Below, one piece after another: positions 20,201 through 27,835 of a DNA stretch of 64,000 nucleotides. The stretch lies in contig NZ_JAVFVU010000032.1 in NCBI RefSeq assembly GCF_030929615.1, positions 31,756 through 95,755 of the forward strand, in the 5' to 3' direction. Both the position numbers and the translations under genes were made by a program. Source of the DNA: Dyadobacter sp. LHD-138. Its GTDB lineage: Bacteria > Bacteroidota > Bacteroidia > Cytophagales > Spirosomataceae. The number at the start of each line of letters is the position of its first letter. Position 1 is the first letter of the stretch. The notes under the pieces are model-generated. The model was not told where the DNA came from and did no database searches. It was given only the letters and a program-made list of their open reading frames with translations.

Positions 20201-20618
20201 CGTATTGTTTCAGGCAGCCGGAAAAATTAAACAGGTTTTATATGGTGCTGCCCGGGATTTTTTTCAGAACGGGTCAAGAAATACCTACGTTGATTTGCTG
20301 GATCACTGGTCGCCGGAGAATCCCAATGCGCTCTATCCCAGGCCCTGGGAGGGTGCAAATCCGAACAATTCACTGACGTCGAGTCTGTACCTGCGGGACG
20401 GAAGTTACATTAAGTTACGGTCGATAGATGTGGGTTATTCGTTGCCATCGGATCTGGTGAAAAAAATGGGTGTTAGAAATGTGCGTTTTTATTTTTCAGG
20501 AGCCAATCTGTTTGTCTGGTCCAAAATGAAAATGTTTGATCCCGAAATAGAAAATACTACGGGGACCTATTATCCGCAGCAGCGTACACTGAACCTGGGC
20601 CTAAACCTTACTTTTTAA
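17232..20618 (+). CDS. SusC-family TonB-dependent receptor with N-terminal STN signalling domain
   Basis: A 1128-aa outer-membrane transporter-transducer. Order: signal segment (about 1-40), STN domain about 46-105 (ITLDLDEREISVALRQIGKQ), carboxypeptidase-regulatory-like domain about 138-215 (GSVSDEKGEKLPGVSIVVKG), TonB box region LQEVVVVGYGTQKK, plug about 225-345 (ILKDASATAVYGSRAANGVV), then the barrel to a terminal NLGLNLTF. The STN domain is what FecR senses, so this receptor both imports and signals. It is 214 bp after fecR and 9 bp before its SusD partner. The substrate is unknown, but the downstream dehydrogenase fusion parallels the first SusCD operon in this window. Confidence 0.95.
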   Translation: MKISPKPTRILFEIMRISIYQVILCFVFSSLAVASDGKAQELLNRHITLDLDEREISVALRQIGKQASVRFMYSPQLIPADRKVSLHVRNEALHKVLESLFKPLGIGYEVLGKHLILNTLPGLKPVVQDRPAEQKPIDKIIRGSVSDEKGEKLPGVSIVVKGTQRGSLTDSEGKFEFSIPDENTTLIFSFVGYLSQEILAGSQSALDVVLKDDLKSLQEVVVVGYGTQKKVNLTGSVASVDGKELLKAPSTNITNSLVGRLPGLIAVNGNGKPGAGSSISIRGASTFGDNSALIVVDGIVRTFDQIDPNEVESISILKDASATAVYGSRAANGVVLVTTKRGTSGKPTFNYNGFVGIQQPTRYPKVLNGYQYATTKNQALRNLGKPLQYTDQQLEDIRTGIIPEYDWYGMTLKKQSFQTQQNLSVNGGSDAIKYFLSLGYLNQDGMYDQINFQRYSIRTNVDARINKHFTISADIDASVRNTNESAYAPESIFDDIVAAYPLDKAYNPDGTIFYTREQHPVEEIKTGYNRRKNNILQATLSLKHDLPFIKGLSLAGRASFGKEYSNNKHYNVPIFMNRQDADGNTLEIYPYGGWNGKTALNQAFGEYNTTTLNVSLNYLRTFGAHEFGGLLLFEQLDAKGNNFYGFRTNFPAQGLDEFFFGGESQKDANGGSFTDGRRGAIARFNYSYQQRYLLEASFRRDGSVAFPTTKKYGFFPAVSAGWRLSEESFLKNSAALFFVDNLKLRASYGVVGNDRNVYNGYLLRNPTFQYLQVYNPSGAIVSGNEGFTSITPGILPNPNVTWETAAISDAGLEGSLWKGKLQFEIDLFYKRTSNILRSRIRSIPGTLGAQLPAENYAKVDNKGIEFSLTHQNNIQALKYFVKLNGSFSRSKVIVLDEPANTPDYLLQTGRPLGFVTGYKALGFFQTDEEVAAYFPQFNGGQKAGDVKYADINGDKKVNASDLTIISMDNNVPKIIGGLSFGGSLKGFDLNVLFQAAGKIKQVLYGAARDFFQNGSRNTYVDLLDHWSPENPNALYPRPWEGANPNNSLTSSLYLRDGSYIKLRSIDVGYSLPSDLVKKMGVRNVRFYFSGANLFVWSKMKMFDPEIENTTGTYYPQQRTLNLGLNLTF

Positions 20619-20627
20619 TCAAAGATC

Positions 20628-22241
20628 ATGAGAAAAATATTTGCAAATGTACTGCTGATCGTGGTGATTTTTATGGGTGCTTCCTGTAACGAGGATTTTC
20701 TGGAGCGCGAAGCCACAGATTCTATTCCGGAAGAAAAAATATTTGAAGACCCGGCTTTAATGCAGCTTTTTGTCAACAACATGTATCTGGACGTTCCTTC
20801 TTTTGACCGGAATTTGTATGATAACATTACCGATGAATCACGCTGTTACTGGGGTGGGGGACCAAGGAATGTTGTTCAGGGACAATGGTTTGCCGACAAT
20901 AATCCGATGGAATACTGGGCTTACGGACCGGTGAGAAAAACCAATATGTTTTTGGCTAAAATTGACGAGGCGAAAGTAGATGATGAAAAGAAAGCATTTT
21001 TTAAGGGGCAGGTTAAATTTCTGCGCGCCATGCTTTATTTCAACATGATCAAACGTTATGGAGGTGTTCCGATTATCACCGAGCCGCAGGGGTTGGACGA
21101 TGATCTTTTTGTTGCGCGCAAGACGGTGGATGAAAGCTTTGCGTTTGTTGTCAAGGAATTGGAAGAAGCCGTTGGTTTACTTCCGGAAACGTACGGAAGC
21201 CGTGCTGTCGACGTAGGGAAGGCGAATAAAAATTCTGCAAAAGCATTCCTGGGACGTGTTCTTCTTTTTTGGGCTAGCCCCTTGTATAATCCGGGCGCAG
21301 ATGCGGCACGCTGGCAAAAAGCTGCTTTGGTCAACAAGGAAGTAATGGATAAAGGTGTTTACAGTCTCCACCCCAGCTTCCGGAACATCATGCTGGACAA
21401 AAATAATGAAGAAGAAATTTTCAGTGTACAATTTCAGAAACCCTTCCGGGACCATGGATGGGATTCGTGGGGGCAGCCTGATTCGCAATCCAAGCAGGAC
21501 GCCGTTAACCGAAGCCCGGTGCAGGAATTTGTCGACACTTTTGAGATGAAAAATGGCAAGGCGATTGACGAGCCGGGTTCGGGTTATGATCCTACAAACC
21601 CTTATGTGAACAGAGATCCGAGATTTGACGCGACGGTTCTGTATAACGGTGCAACTTTTTTTGGTTCTGCCATTTACATGTACGAAGGTGCGCCGATCGA
21701 CGGTATTAATTTTCCTTACGCAACCATTACCGGTTATCTGATCAGGAAGGGGATGAATGAAAGCAACAAAGACTACTATGGTGGCTCCGGCAGCGATCAG
21801 AACTGGATTGAACTCCGCTATGCGGAAGTCGTTTTGAATTATGCCGAAGCGAAAAATGAATCGCTGGCTGCGCCGGACGCTTCGGTTTATTCAGCTGTGG
21901 AACTCGTCAGACAACGTGCCGGGATAGCTCCTTTTCAATTGCCTGCCGGGCTCACAAAAGCGCAAATGCGGGAACGTATTTATAAGGAAAGGTACATCGA
22001 GTTAAGCTTTGAAAACAAACGATACTGGGATCTTCGTCGCTGGAAAAAATCGGTGGAAGTACTAAATGGCAAGCAGTTTAATGCGATGTATATCACCAAA
22101 AATGCAAACGGAACCTACGCTTACAAACCGAAACCCGTGGATGGAATTCCTTACGTGTTTCAGGAGAAAATGTATTTTATGCCAATCCCGCAGCGGGAAA
22201 TTGAGAAAAACCCGAATCTGAAACAAAATACCGGCTGGTAG
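20628..22241 (+). CDS. SusD/RagB-family outer-membrane lipoprotein
   Basis: A 537-aa SusD partner of the STN-bearing SusC. The lipoprotein signal has lipobox MGASC (Cys20). Helical scaffold motifs: KFLRAMLYFNMIKRYGGVPI, ELRYAEVVLNYAEAKNES, and the C-terminal KERYIELSFENKRYWDLRRW. It ends in the usual PIPQREIEKNPNLKQN segment. It starts 9 bp after SusC and is followed 49 bp later by the dehydrogenase-azurin fusion, so the three genes are an operon controlled by the upstream sigma/FecR pair. Confidence 0.95.
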   Translation: MRKIFANVLLIVVIFMGASCNEDFLEREATDSIPEEKIFEDPALMQLFVNNMYLDVPSFDRNLYDNITDESRCYWGGGPRNVVQGQWFADNNPMEYWAYGPVRKTNMFLAKIDEAKVDDEKKAFFKGQVKFLRAMLYFNMIKRYGGVPIITEPQGLDDDLFVARKTVDESFAFVVKELEEAVGLLPETYGSRAVDVGKANKNSAKAFLGRVLLFWASPLYNPGADAARWQKAALVNKEVMDKGVYSLHPSFRNIMLDKNNEEEIFSVQFQKPFRDHGWDSWGQPDSQSKQDAVNRSPVQEFVDTFEMKNGKAIDEPGSGYDPTNPYVNRDPRFDATVLYNGATFFGSAIYMYEGAPIDGINFPYATITGYLIRKGMNESNKDYYGGSGSDQNWIELRYAEVVLNYAEAKNESLAAPDASVYSAVELVRQRAGIAPFQLPAGLTKAQMRERIYKERYIELSFENKRYWDLRRWKKSVEVLNGKQFNAMYITKNANGTYAYKPKPVDGIPYVFQEKMYFMPIPQREIEKNPNLKQNTGW

Positions 22242-22290
22242 GTTTCAGAGAAAATTAAATGTGCTATTACCGAATTATCCAGAAAATTTT

Positions 22291-25200
22291 ATGAAGTCAC
22301 TGATTCTGAATGTCGTTTTGTCGCTGCTAGTTTGGTCAGGTTTTTTCCTGATGCCTGCTTATAGTCAACCTTTAAAGCCCCGGTTTATTCCGCAAAAGGG
22401 CGATCACATCGTTCTCCTGGGAAACACGTTCGCAGACAGGATGCGCCATTATGGCTATTTTGAAACTTTACTCCAGAAAAATTTTCCCGATCAGGAATTG
22501 ATGCTCAGAAACATGGGATGGAGTGCGGATGAAGTTGGCTTACAACCTCGTCCGCTTAACTTTCCTGGCTTTGGAGAAAAGGTGTCGCCCGCTGTCAAGC
22601 CCAAAAAAGAAGTGACTTTTCAGGGATTTACGCACGAGGGGGAACCGATTCATATGCCTGTTGCGCTCAATTTTAACGGTTTAAACCAGGATCTGTATGA
22701 ACAAAAAGCGGATGTCATTTTGCTTTGTTTTGGCATGAATGAGGCATTCAGAGGAGCGGCAGGATTGCCTCAGTTTGAGAAAGATCTGGAAGTTTTTATT
22801 AAAAATTTACAAGACAATCAATTCAACGGGCATTCGGCACCCAAGCTTATTCTGGTCTCTCCCATAGCACAGGAAAATCTTGGCCGTTACTATCCTGACC
22901 CGGCTAAACACAATAAAAATCTGGCATTGTATACCAAAAGCATGCAAAGGATGGCCGATGCGAAGGGTTTACTCTTTGTCGATTTGTTTACGCCGTCGCT
23001 AAGCCGAATGACTTTAAAGGAAAAATCAACCATTACCATTAATGGAATCCACTTAACGGATGAAGGTTACAGGCTTGCGGCAGCATGGATGGGGCAATCT
23101 TTGGGCTTTGGTAGAAAACCGGATTTCGACACTGAAAACAGTAAAAAATTACGGGAGGTTATCAAAATGAAAGATGATCATTTTTTTTACCGCTGGCGTG
23201 CCGTTAATGGTGAATACATTTACGGAAGAAGACGGGAACCTTTCGGAGTTATTGCCTATCCTCCGGAACTCAGAAAACTGAACCAGATGACGGTTTCTCT
23301 TGATTCCGTGATCTGGGCGCTGGGGAAAAGTAATGGGACCGAAAGTTTTAAAAAAGCAATCGAGATCACCGATCTGAGAGGGAAACCGGCTGATCCGGCC
23401 ATGGTGCCAGCGATACCCATGACCGGTCGACAGGGAGAGGCGGCCAAAGCTGCCGCGGCCCATGCGCATCATCAGGAAAAGATCTGGCCTGCAACGACGG
23501 AAAAGTTCAAGCTGCCCGCTGGTTATGAGATCAATCTTTTTGCCTCTGAAAAAGATTTTCCAATTGAAAAACCCGTGGCTATGAATTTTGATGCACGGGG
23601 TCGGTTATGGGTGGCCACCATGCCTACGTATCCGCAATATTATCCGGGAATTCCGGTACATGATAAAATTGTCATTCTGGAAGATACGAATGGGGATGGA
23701 AAGGCCGATAAACATACAGTTTTCGCTGATGACCTTTACCTTCCGCTAGGCTTTGAATTCGGGAATGGTGGTGTTTATGTATCCCAGGAACCGGATATTC
23801 TGTTTCTTAAAGATACCGACGGGGACGATAAAGCCGATTTACGGGAAGTTATTCTCACAGGCTTTGGCTCGGAAGATAGTCACCATGCCACACATGCGTT
23901 TACTTTCGGACAGGACGGCGGACTGTATTTTAATGAAGGAACATTTTTGAATTCACAGGTTGAAACGCCTTATGGTCCGGTCCGCTCGTACAGCGGATCG
24001 ACCTATCGTTTTGAACCCAGGACCGGGAAACTTTTTCATTATATCTCTTATCCTTACTACAATCCATGGGGAAGCGTGTTTGACCAATGGGGTATGCACC
24101 TGATCGGTGACGCTTCGGACGGATCCAATTATTTTGCGCCGCCGATGACCGGGAAAGTAAATTATCCAAATAAGCATCCCCGCATTGAAATGTTTACCGA
24201 AACCCGGGTACGGCCGACAGCGGGTATTGAAATTGTTTCCAGCCGACAGTTTCCGGATGCCGTGCAGGGCGATTTTTTAGTCAATAACAACATTGGTTTT
24301 CAGGGAACCAAACAGCACCGCATCATTCAGAAAGGTTCAGGTATTGGCAGTAAAGAAGTTGAACCAATCCTGCAATCATCCGACCCTAATTTCCGTCCGA
24401 TCGATCTGGAATTCGGGCCTGACGGTGGTTTGTACATTGTCGATTGGTATAATCCGTTGATTTCACATGGGGAAAATCCTCCGCGGGATCCGGCAAGGGA
24501 CAAATCCCACGGACGTGTCTGGAGAATTACTTACAAGGATAAACCATTGCTTAAGCCGGTTGACGTTTCCAAGCAAAGTATCCCCCGGCTCCTTGACAAC
24601 CTTAAAATATATGAGGACAGAATGCGCTATCGTTCACGTGCGCAAATTCGTGAGCAAAAGCCTTCCGATGTTTTGCCGGTGCTGAAACAATGGGTGGCTG
24701 CGCTGGATAAAAATGATAAACAATTCGAGCATAATCTGCTGGAAGCGCTATGGCTTTATCAGGATTTCGATGTGGTTGAGGAAAATATTCTGAAAACTTT
24801 ATTAAATGCGAAACAATGTCAGGCGCGTGTCGCCGCCACAAAGGTGCTGCTCAATTGGCGTGACCGCGTGCCGGGAGCATTGGCGTTGATGCGCTCGCGA
24901 CTGAACGACGAATCTGCACGGGTGAGACTGGAAGCGATAGTGGCTTTGAGCTTTTTCGAGTCGCAGCAGGCAGCAGAGGCAGCCATGGACGTTTTCAAGT
25001 ATCCGACAGATTATTACCTGGACTACGCCATCCGGGAAACATTCACTTACCTGAAGCCGTTATGGCTCCCTGATTTTAAACAAAACAAAAACCTGACGGA
25101 GGCACAATTACGGGCACTTCCTTATTTGTCGGGTCTTGTAAGCGCTCAGGAACTTTCGGCGTTTCCGCAAACCACGGAAGTGCTGACGGTACTGATTGCC

Positions 25201-26229
25201 AGAAATGATTTTGACGTGAAAGAAAAAGAAGATGCCGTCATCAAAATCGCAGCGGCACAGCATACCAGTGCGGCAAAGGTTTTGATAAATACCATCCGTC
25301 ATCATGAATCTAAAAAAACGGGAAATGTACAAGACCGGGCTCAGGAAGAATTGATCCGGATGCTCTTAAACAGGGACCGTTCCGAATTGAAGGGCAACGT
25401 TGCAGAACTCAAAAATATGATTGAAATAGACAGCAGCCGGCGGTCGCATGCTATCGGGTATGCAGCGGTAATTACAGCCGAGCGCTCGGACGAGTCGGTA
25501 TGGGATGCGGCACAGAAAAGTCAGGCCAATCAGGCCGATTATCTGCATGGCATCGCACTTTTAACCGACGGTGATCTGAAAGCATCCTTTTATGAGAAAG
25601 TAAAAAGCATGACCGCAAGCCTGCCCGACCAGGCTTATCCTTTGTTGCTTAAAATGAGCGGGAATAATGCAGCAAAAACCCAAACCGTTAAAGACTACTT
25701 AGCTTATTTAAATACGACCTCAGAAAATAATCAGGGATCTGAGAAATTTGCGCAGGTGATTTTGAAAATCACGGCTATGGTACCGGAGCTCCCGGAGAAA
25801 GACAGACCTGAGATTTTGTCAATGCTGGAAAGTATGGGCACCATGGAAATCAAGCTTACTGCCATCGAAGCAAAAATGGCCTTTGACAAAACAAATATTA
25901 CGGTTCCTGCGGGGAAATCCATCTCGCTTATTTTTGAAAACCCGGACCTGATGCCGCATAATGTTTTGATCGTCAAGCCGGGTACAGCTCAGAAAGTCGG
26001 AGAAGCTGCCGATGCCATGGCGAGTCTTAAAGACGGATTCGAGCGGAATTTTATCCCTGATTCAAAGGACGTGCTTTTTGCCACACCACTGGTCAATTCG
26101 GGAAAAAGCTTTCGCCTCAATTTTAAGGCACCCGCGCAGCCTGGGGAATATCCGTTCATTTGCTCTTTCCCCGGACACTGGCGTGTGATGAAGGGAATAC
26201 TTACGGTGACCGGTTCAAAAATTCCATAG
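22291..26229 (+). CDS. SGNH-like / PVC-type propeller dehydrogenase / HEAT / azurin-like copper fusion protein
   Basis: A 1312-aa exported protein; the ATG at 22291 starts a proper signal peptide (MKSLILNVVLSLLVWSGFFL, cleavage near AYSQ), preferable to the GTG at 22261. Domains: SGNH-hydrolase-like (about 35-285; RNMGWSADEV, LLCFGMNEAF, INGIHLTDEG, but with GNT in place of the GDS nucleophile block), a propeller dehydrogenase (about 400-750; LPAGYEINLFASEKDF, DTNGDGKAD, GPDGGLYIVDWYNPL), HEAT repeats (about 760-1130), and a C-terminal cupredoxin (about 1195-1312) with ligands H1223, C1291, H1296 and M1300 (C-x4-H-x3-M). No CxxCH haem motif is present. Likely a periplasmic or surface sugar/alcohol dehydrogenase passing electrons to type 1 copper; the substrate is unproven. 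Confidence 0.87.
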   Translation: MKSLILNVVLSLLVWSGFFLMPAYSQPLKPRFIPQKGDHIVLLGNTFADRMRHYGYFETLLQKNFPDQELMLRNMGWSADEVGLQPRPLNFPGFGEKVSPAVKPKKEVTFQGFTHEGEPIHMPVALNFNGLNQDLYEQKADVILLCFGMNEAFRGAAGLPQFEKDLEVFIKNLQDNQFNGHSAPKLILVSPIAQENLGRYYPDPAKHNKNLALYTKSMQRMADAKGLLFVDLFTPSLSRMTLKEKSTITINGIHLTDEGYRLAAAWMGQSLGFGRKPDFDTENSKKLREVIKMKDDHFFYRWRAVNGEYIYGRRREPFGVIAYPPELRKLNQMTVSLDSVIWALGKSNGTESFKKAIEITDLRGKPADPAMVPAIPMTGRQGEAAKAAAAHAHHQEKIWPATTEKFKLPAGYEINLFASEKDFPIEKPVAMNFDARGRLWVATMPTYPQYYPGIPVHDKIVILEDTNGDGKADKHTVFADDLYLPLGFEFGNGGVYVSQEPDILFLKDTDGDDKADLREVILTGFGSEDSHHATHAFTFGQDGGLYFNEGTFLNSQVETPYGPVRSYSGSTYRFEPRTGKLFHYISYPYYNPWGSVFDQWGMHLIGDASDGSNYFAPPMTGKVNYPNKHPRIEMFTETRVRPTAGIEIVSSRQFPDAVQGDFLVNNNIGFQGTKQHRIIQKGSGIGSKEVEPILQSSDPNFRPIDLEFGPDGGLYIVDWYNPLISHGENPPRDPARDKSHGRVWRITYKDKPLLKPVDVSKQSIPRLLDNLKIYEDRMRYRSRAQIREQKPSDVLPVLKQWVAALDKNDKQFEHNLLEALWLYQDFDVVEENILKTLLNAKQCQARVAATKVLLNWRDRVPGALALMRSRLNDESARVRLEAIVALSFFESQQAAEAAMDVFKYPTDYYLDYAIRETFTYLKPLWLPDFKQNKNLTEAQLRALPYLSGLVSAQELSAFPQTTEVLTVLIARNDFDVKEKEDAVIKIAAAQHTSAAKVLINTIRHHESKKTGNVQDRAQEELIRMLLNRDRSELKGNVAELKNMIEIDSSRRSHAIGYAAVITAERSDESVWDAAQKSQANQADYLHGIALLTDGDLKASFYEKVKSMTASLPDQAYPLLLKMSGNNAAKTQTVKDYLAYLNTTSENNQGSEKFAQVILKITAMVPELPEKDRPEILSMLESMGTMEIKLTAIEAKMAFDKTNITVPAGKSISLIFENPDLMPHNVLIVKPGTAQKVGEAADAMASLKDGFERNFIPDSKDVLFATPLVNSGKSFRLNFKAPAQPGEYPFICSFPGHWRVMKGILTVTGSKIP

Positions 26230-26269
26230 CGTAACAGGTTAATAAACAGGTATTTATTTTAAATCAAAA

Positions 26270-26306
26270 AGCAAAGCAGACTTCTCATTTGGGAGTCTGC
26301 TTTGCT
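26270..26306. terminator. Strong hairpin terminator after the dehydrogenase-azurin gene
   Basis: A 13-bp perfect inverted repeat (AGCAAAGCAGACT / AGTCTGCTTTGCT) with an 11-nt loop, 40 bp after the stop. The T-rich flank is on the minus-strand side, so it may work better in that direction or as a 3' stabiliser. Confidence 0.7.
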
Positions 26307-26412
26307 GTATAAAGCATGTCCGGAAAAGCCTTAATGCGATGCTGAGGCTTTTAAAACGGATAAATCCATAACTATGTAAATTATTCCTATAATTGTGTAA
26401 AAAAAGTCGTCG

Positions 26413-26429
26413 AAAGATCTCAGATCTTT
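26413..26429. promoter_or_regulatory. 17-bp palindrome upstream of the copper cluster
   Basis: AAAGATCT-C-AGATCTTT is a perfect 8-bp dyad centred 33 bp upstream of the first gene of the copper cluster. It could be an operator for a dimeric regulator; no regulator gene lies next to it. Confidence 0.35.
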
Positions 26430-26453
26430 GTACGATCAAAATGATGTTTCTTT

Positions 26454-26828
26454 ATGAGAAGAAGTGTTTTCATGTTGTTAATTCTAACCTGCCAGCTTGT
26501 TTGGGCAGGGGATGTCTACGCATGTGGAATTAAACATTGTGCCTCTTCTCAGAAGGAAATGAAACATATTTCGAAAAAAGGGGTGTGTTGCGACCGCCAA
26601 AATCGGCGGGTGCCGGGAAATAAAAAGAAAATCTGTGGTCATCATTGTGACGGACCGGGTTGTAGTTGCACGCACTCCATTCCGGTATTGGCGCTAAAAG
26701 TGCTTCCGACCTGTTTACTGCTAAAACCTGTTTTTGAAATTTTCCCGAACAACCCCTGGTTCTTCAAAGAAACGACCCCAACACCCGTGTATCTTTCTCT
26801 TTGGATGCCTCCCAATATAAGCCGTTAA
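26454..26828 (+). CDS. Small secreted Cys/His-rich protein, function unknown
   Basis: A 124-aa protein with a signal peptide (about 1-19). The mature N-terminal half is rich in Cys and His (ACGIKHC, GVCCDR, ICGHHCDGPGCSCTH), which suggests metal binding; the second half is hydrophobic and Pro-rich without clear repeats. I do not recognise a named family. It precedes an HMA-like DUF3347 protein and a multicopper oxidase on the same strand, so a role in copper capture or delivery is an inference from context. It is a credible gene because of its signal peptide and clustered Cys pairs. Confidence 0.6.
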   Translation: MRRSVFMLLILTCQLVWAGDVYACGIKHCASSQKEMKHISKKGVCCDRQNRRVPGNKKKICGHHCDGPGCSCTHSIPVLALKVLPTCLLLKPVFEIFPNNPWFFKETTPTPVYLSLWMPPNISR

Positions 26829-26898
26829 GTGCCTGATAGCCACAGGTACGCCCTTACTTTTTTAGGAAAAACAATACGAACAGCTTAAATTTTATCCG

Positions 26899-27756
26899 AT
26901 GAAATCAATTAAAATATTGATGGCAATTACCTTATTGCTGTCTCCTTTTCTGTCGCAGGCGGAAATAAAGAATGTAACTACTGTAAATGTAAAAATATCA
27001 GGGTCCTGTAATATCTGTGAAGAGGGGATCGAAGCAGCTGCATTTCAAAAGAATATTTCCCAGGCAAATTGGGATGATAAAACCCAAATCGCCTCTGTAT
27101 CCTATGATAGCAAAAGAACTTCCCTGGATGCAATCCTAAAAAAAGTTGCACTGGCGGGTTTTGACAATGAAAGTTATCTGGCACCGGATGATGCCTATGC
27201 AAAACTGGCCGGATGCTGCCGGTATAAGCGCACGGATAAGGATGCGTCAGTGGTACAGAAACCAGCGCATGGACATCAGCATGGAACGGATATGACGGGT
27301 AATAGCAAGGCTGAAACGGAAAGTTCGGATCCTTTGAAACCGCTTCTGGATGCTTATTATTCCATAAAAGATGCATTGGTAAATTCAGATGGAAACGCGG
27401 CTGCTGCCAGCGCAGCGCATTTGGTTAAGGCAATCAAGGCCGTGCAAATGACGGCGCTTGGAAATGAGCAGCACATGGTTTGGATGAAGGTGATGAAAGA
27501 CCTGGATTTTGATGCAGACCACATTTCGGAAACCAAGGATGTCGGTCATCAAAGAGATCATTTTTCTTCACTTTCCGAGAATATGTATAAGCTGATCAAA
27601 GCTGGAAAGCCGTCTCAGGCCGTTTACTATCAGCATTGTCCCATGGCCAAAGAAGGAATAGGTGCCAACTGGCTGAGCCAGGTGGCGGCGATAAAAAATC
27701 CATACTACGGTGCCCAAATGTTAAATTGTGGCAAAACAACAGAAATGATCAAATAG
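26899..27756 (+). CDS. HMA-like plus DUF3347 periplasmic copper-handling protein
   Basis: A 285-aa exported protein (signal peptide about 1-21). The N-terminal heavy-metal-associated-like domain (about 27-100) has a metal-binding CxxC at C37/C40 (SGSCNIC) and an extra Cys pair (AGCCRY) near 111-112. A His-containing linker (PAHGHQHGTDM) leads to a DUF3347 domain (about 145-285: PLLDAYYSIKDALVNSDGNA, QAVYYQHCPMAKEGIGANWL). DUF3347 occurs next to and inside copper efflux proteins in Bacteroidetes and contains the conserved HCPMA motif. It is 70 bp after the Cys-rich gene and about 80 bp before the oxidase; a copper relay role is inferred. Confidence 0.82.
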   Translation: MKSIKILMAITLLLSPFLSQAEIKNVTTVNVKISGSCNICEEGIEAAAFQKNISQANWDDKTQIASVSYDSKRTSLDAILKKVALAGFDNESYLAPDDAYAKLAGCCRYKRTDKDASVVQKPAHGHQHGTDMTGNSKAETESSDPLKPLLDAYYSIKDALVNSDGNAAAASAAHLVKAIKAVQMTALGNEQHMVWMKVMKDLDFDADHISETKDVGHQRDHFSSLSENMYKLIKAGKPSQAVYYQHCPMAKEGIGANWLSQVAAIKNPYYGAQMLNCGKTTEMIK

Positions 27757-27835
27757 GAAAACGGCTGTCCTGAAATCTCCTGGTTACTTTGAGATGCAGG
27801 ACAGCTTTCTCCTGATTACATTAATAAAGCATTTT

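Noticed and set aside
22261..22290. GTG start for the SGNH-dehydrogenase fusion
   Set aside because: The ATG at 22291 begins directly with a standard signal peptide; the 10 upstream residues are not signal-like.
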